A stretch of 64,000 bases of DNA, taken from the NCBI RefSeq assembly GCF_047730085.1, contig NZ_CP159830.1, positions 1,674,001-1,738,000 on the forward strand. The letters are read 5' to 3'. Positions within the stretch are counted from its first letter, which is position 1; every line of letters starts with the position of its first letter. This DNA comes from Njordibacter sp937773555 (GTDB taxonomy: Bacteria > Pseudomonadota > Gammaproteobacteria > Pseudomonadales > Balneatricaceae). Shown here piece by piece: positions 63,039 through 64,000 of this stretch. A program made the translations under genes and the position numbers. The notes under the pieces were generated by a model, which saw only the letters and a list, made by a program, of their open reading frames with translations, was not told the origin of the DNA and did no database searches.

Positions 63039-63638
63039 ATGTTTCAATCAACTAAATTACTTTATGCATTAACACTTGTGCTGCTATTTTCAGGCGGGCT
63101 GTTATTAGCTAAATATGCACCATGGGCTGATCAAAGCACGGCTAACGCAGGGTATGCTAATTTGGGCGGCGACTTCACATTAAGTTCTAAGGATGGAGAA
63201 GTGAGCCTTGAAGACTACCGTGGTCAGGTGGTGTTGATGTATTTTGGCTTTACCTCATGTCCAGATGTATGCCCTACTGCGCTCTCCACCATGGCAGCAA
63301 GCATGCGCCAATTAACACCCAATCTAGAAGCGCAAATTCAACCCTTATTTGTTAGCGTAGATCCAGGCCGTGACACACTAGATAATCTGGCCATGTACAG
63401 TGCCTACTTTCACCCTAGAATGTTGGGTATTACTGGAAGCATTGAAGCCATTGATGAGATAGTAAAAAAGTATGGGGCATACTATAGCCATATCCCACTA
63501 GAAAACTCTGCACTAGCCTATACTGTAGACCACACCTCTCGGGTATACCTTATAGGCACTGAAGGTCAGCTTATAAGCACTGTTGCTCACGGCACCTCAG
63601 TAGACGAATTGGTAGCTTTACTTAAGCAACATTTGTAG
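63039..63638 (+). CDS. SCO1/SenC/PrrC-family copper protein
   Basis: 199-residue membrane-anchored thioredoxin-fold protein for copper delivery to cytochrome oxidase. One N-terminal anchor helix (LLYALTLVLLFSGGLLLA), copper ligands Cys74 and Cys78 in FTSCPDVCPTAL and His165 in YTVDHTS. The end overlaps the convergent gene by 17 bases. Confidence 0.94.
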   Translation: MFQSTKLLYALTLVLLFSGGLLLAKYAPWADQSTANAGYANLGGDFTLSSKDGEVSLEDYRGQVVLMYFGFTSCPDVCPTALSTMAASMRQLTPNLEAQIQPLFVSVDPGRDTLDNLAMYSAYFHPRMLGITGSIEAIDEIVKKYGAYYSHIPLENSALAYTVDHTSRVYLIGTEGQLISTVAHGTSVDELVALLKQHL

Positions 63639-64000
63639 GTTTTTCTTCTGGCCAGTAGAGCTTATCAAGAGTGACGAAGCCACCATAGGTTTGCTGTAAT
63701 TGCAAAAACAGTAGCCTTGCCTCGGGTGGCAACCCATGGGCAAAATAGGCCCGCGCCTGAGCTGAAACAGCTAACCTAAAGGCTAAGTCATCGCAGTCTG
63801 CACCGTTTAGGTTATCGGCGCTGGCAACAAACAGTCGCTGAGTTGCCAAACTAAACAGCCACTCTAGGGCCTGTGGTTTAACCTCTACTTTTTCAAATTC
63901 TGCTTGCTGCTGATGACTGCGTCCGTCTGGTCGGTACCAATAACCAAAATCTTCAAGTAATCTTCTGGCCTTACCAGCCACACACCAATGTGATATTTCA
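63622..64000 (-). CDS. Unknown protein, C-terminal part (start outside window)
   Basis: The reverse strand is open from the window edge to the stop at 63622, at least 126 residues (...EISHWCVAGKARRLLEDF...). The readable part contains GYWYRPDGRSHQQQAEFEKV and RLFLQLQQTYGGFVTLDK-like helices. No recognised domain. The convergent 17-base overlap with the SCO gene is real on this frame. Confidence 0.6.
   Translation of the reverse strand, partial: EISHWCVAGKARRLLEDFGYWYRPDGRSHQQQAEFEKVEVKPQALEWLFSLATQRLFVASADNLNGADCDDLAFRLAVSAQARAYFAHGLPPEARLLFLQLQQTYGGFVTLDKLYWPEEKPTNVA

Noticed and set aside
1..64000. CRISPR array, prophage or intact transposon
   Set aside because: No regularly spaced repeats, phage structural genes or complete transposase seen.

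Overview
The window looks like a chromosomal segment of a marine gammaproteobacterium of moderate G+C. The basis is gene content: dnaX near the SRP RNA gene ffs, FabV, PdxB, TrmH, AlaA, a YajG-type lipoprotein, heterotetrameric sarcosine oxidase, and a histidine kinase/response regulator pair resembling the marine 'proteobacterial dedicated sortase' regulators. I cannot name the genus. No CRISPR array, complete prophage or intact insertion sequence is visible.

Layout. 1-4.1 kb: 5' part of dnaX, then a small accessory patch (EamA permease, SEL1-repeat protein, tiny secreted protein, integrase remnant) ending at ffs. 4.2-6.0 kb: moeA-moaB (molybdenum cofactor). 6.3-11.2 kb: a five-gene HAAT/branched-chain-type ABC importer with a Tat-exported binding protein. 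11.3-13.8 kb: short Ppx/GppA-like protein and an ammonium transporter behind a sigma54 promoter and an NtrC-like site. 14.1-19.5 kb: DapA-family aldolase, FemAB-like acyltransferase, and FadH plus dienoyl-CoA isomerase for unsaturated fatty acids. 19.5-23.7 kb: a flavin reductase-MarR fusion divergent from an MBL hydrolase/SulP/PhhB cluster, with two perfect palindromes between them. 23.8-29.0 kb: ABC exporter, MFS permease, AvtA, GNAT. 29.2-32.1 kb: cysD and a cysN that is fused in frame to a PAPS-reductase (CysH-like) domain. 33.2-39.5 kb: a class V aminotransferase downstream of soxBDAG. 39.8-45.0 kb: six same-strand genes including the two-component pair, an OmpA-domain protein and three unknowns. 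45.3-51.6 kb: tRNA-Val, fabV and two tandem paralogous membrane GGDEF-EAL proteins. 51.6-56.4 kb: MsrP, a TauD-family dioxygenase, a LytS/LytR-type pair and a tRNA Asp-Val-Asp cluster. 56.6-64 kb: YajG-like lipoprotein, MsrB, AlaA, an ATP-NAD kinase-like protein, PdxB, TrmH, prephenate dehydratase, SCO1/SenC and a gene cut by the window edge.

Themes. Sulfur (CysD, CysN-CysH fusion, SulP, MBL hydrolase, MsrP, MsrB, TauD-like) and nitrogen/one-carbon use (Amt, ABC importer, sarcosine oxidase, aminotransferases) recur. The most unusual architecture is the CysN-CysH fusion, which would join APS formation and sulfonucleotide reduction in one chain. Next are the flavin reductase-MarR fusion with its palindromes and the two-component pair lacking a visible sortase. 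Functional calls are from reading the sequences by eye; no database search was run.
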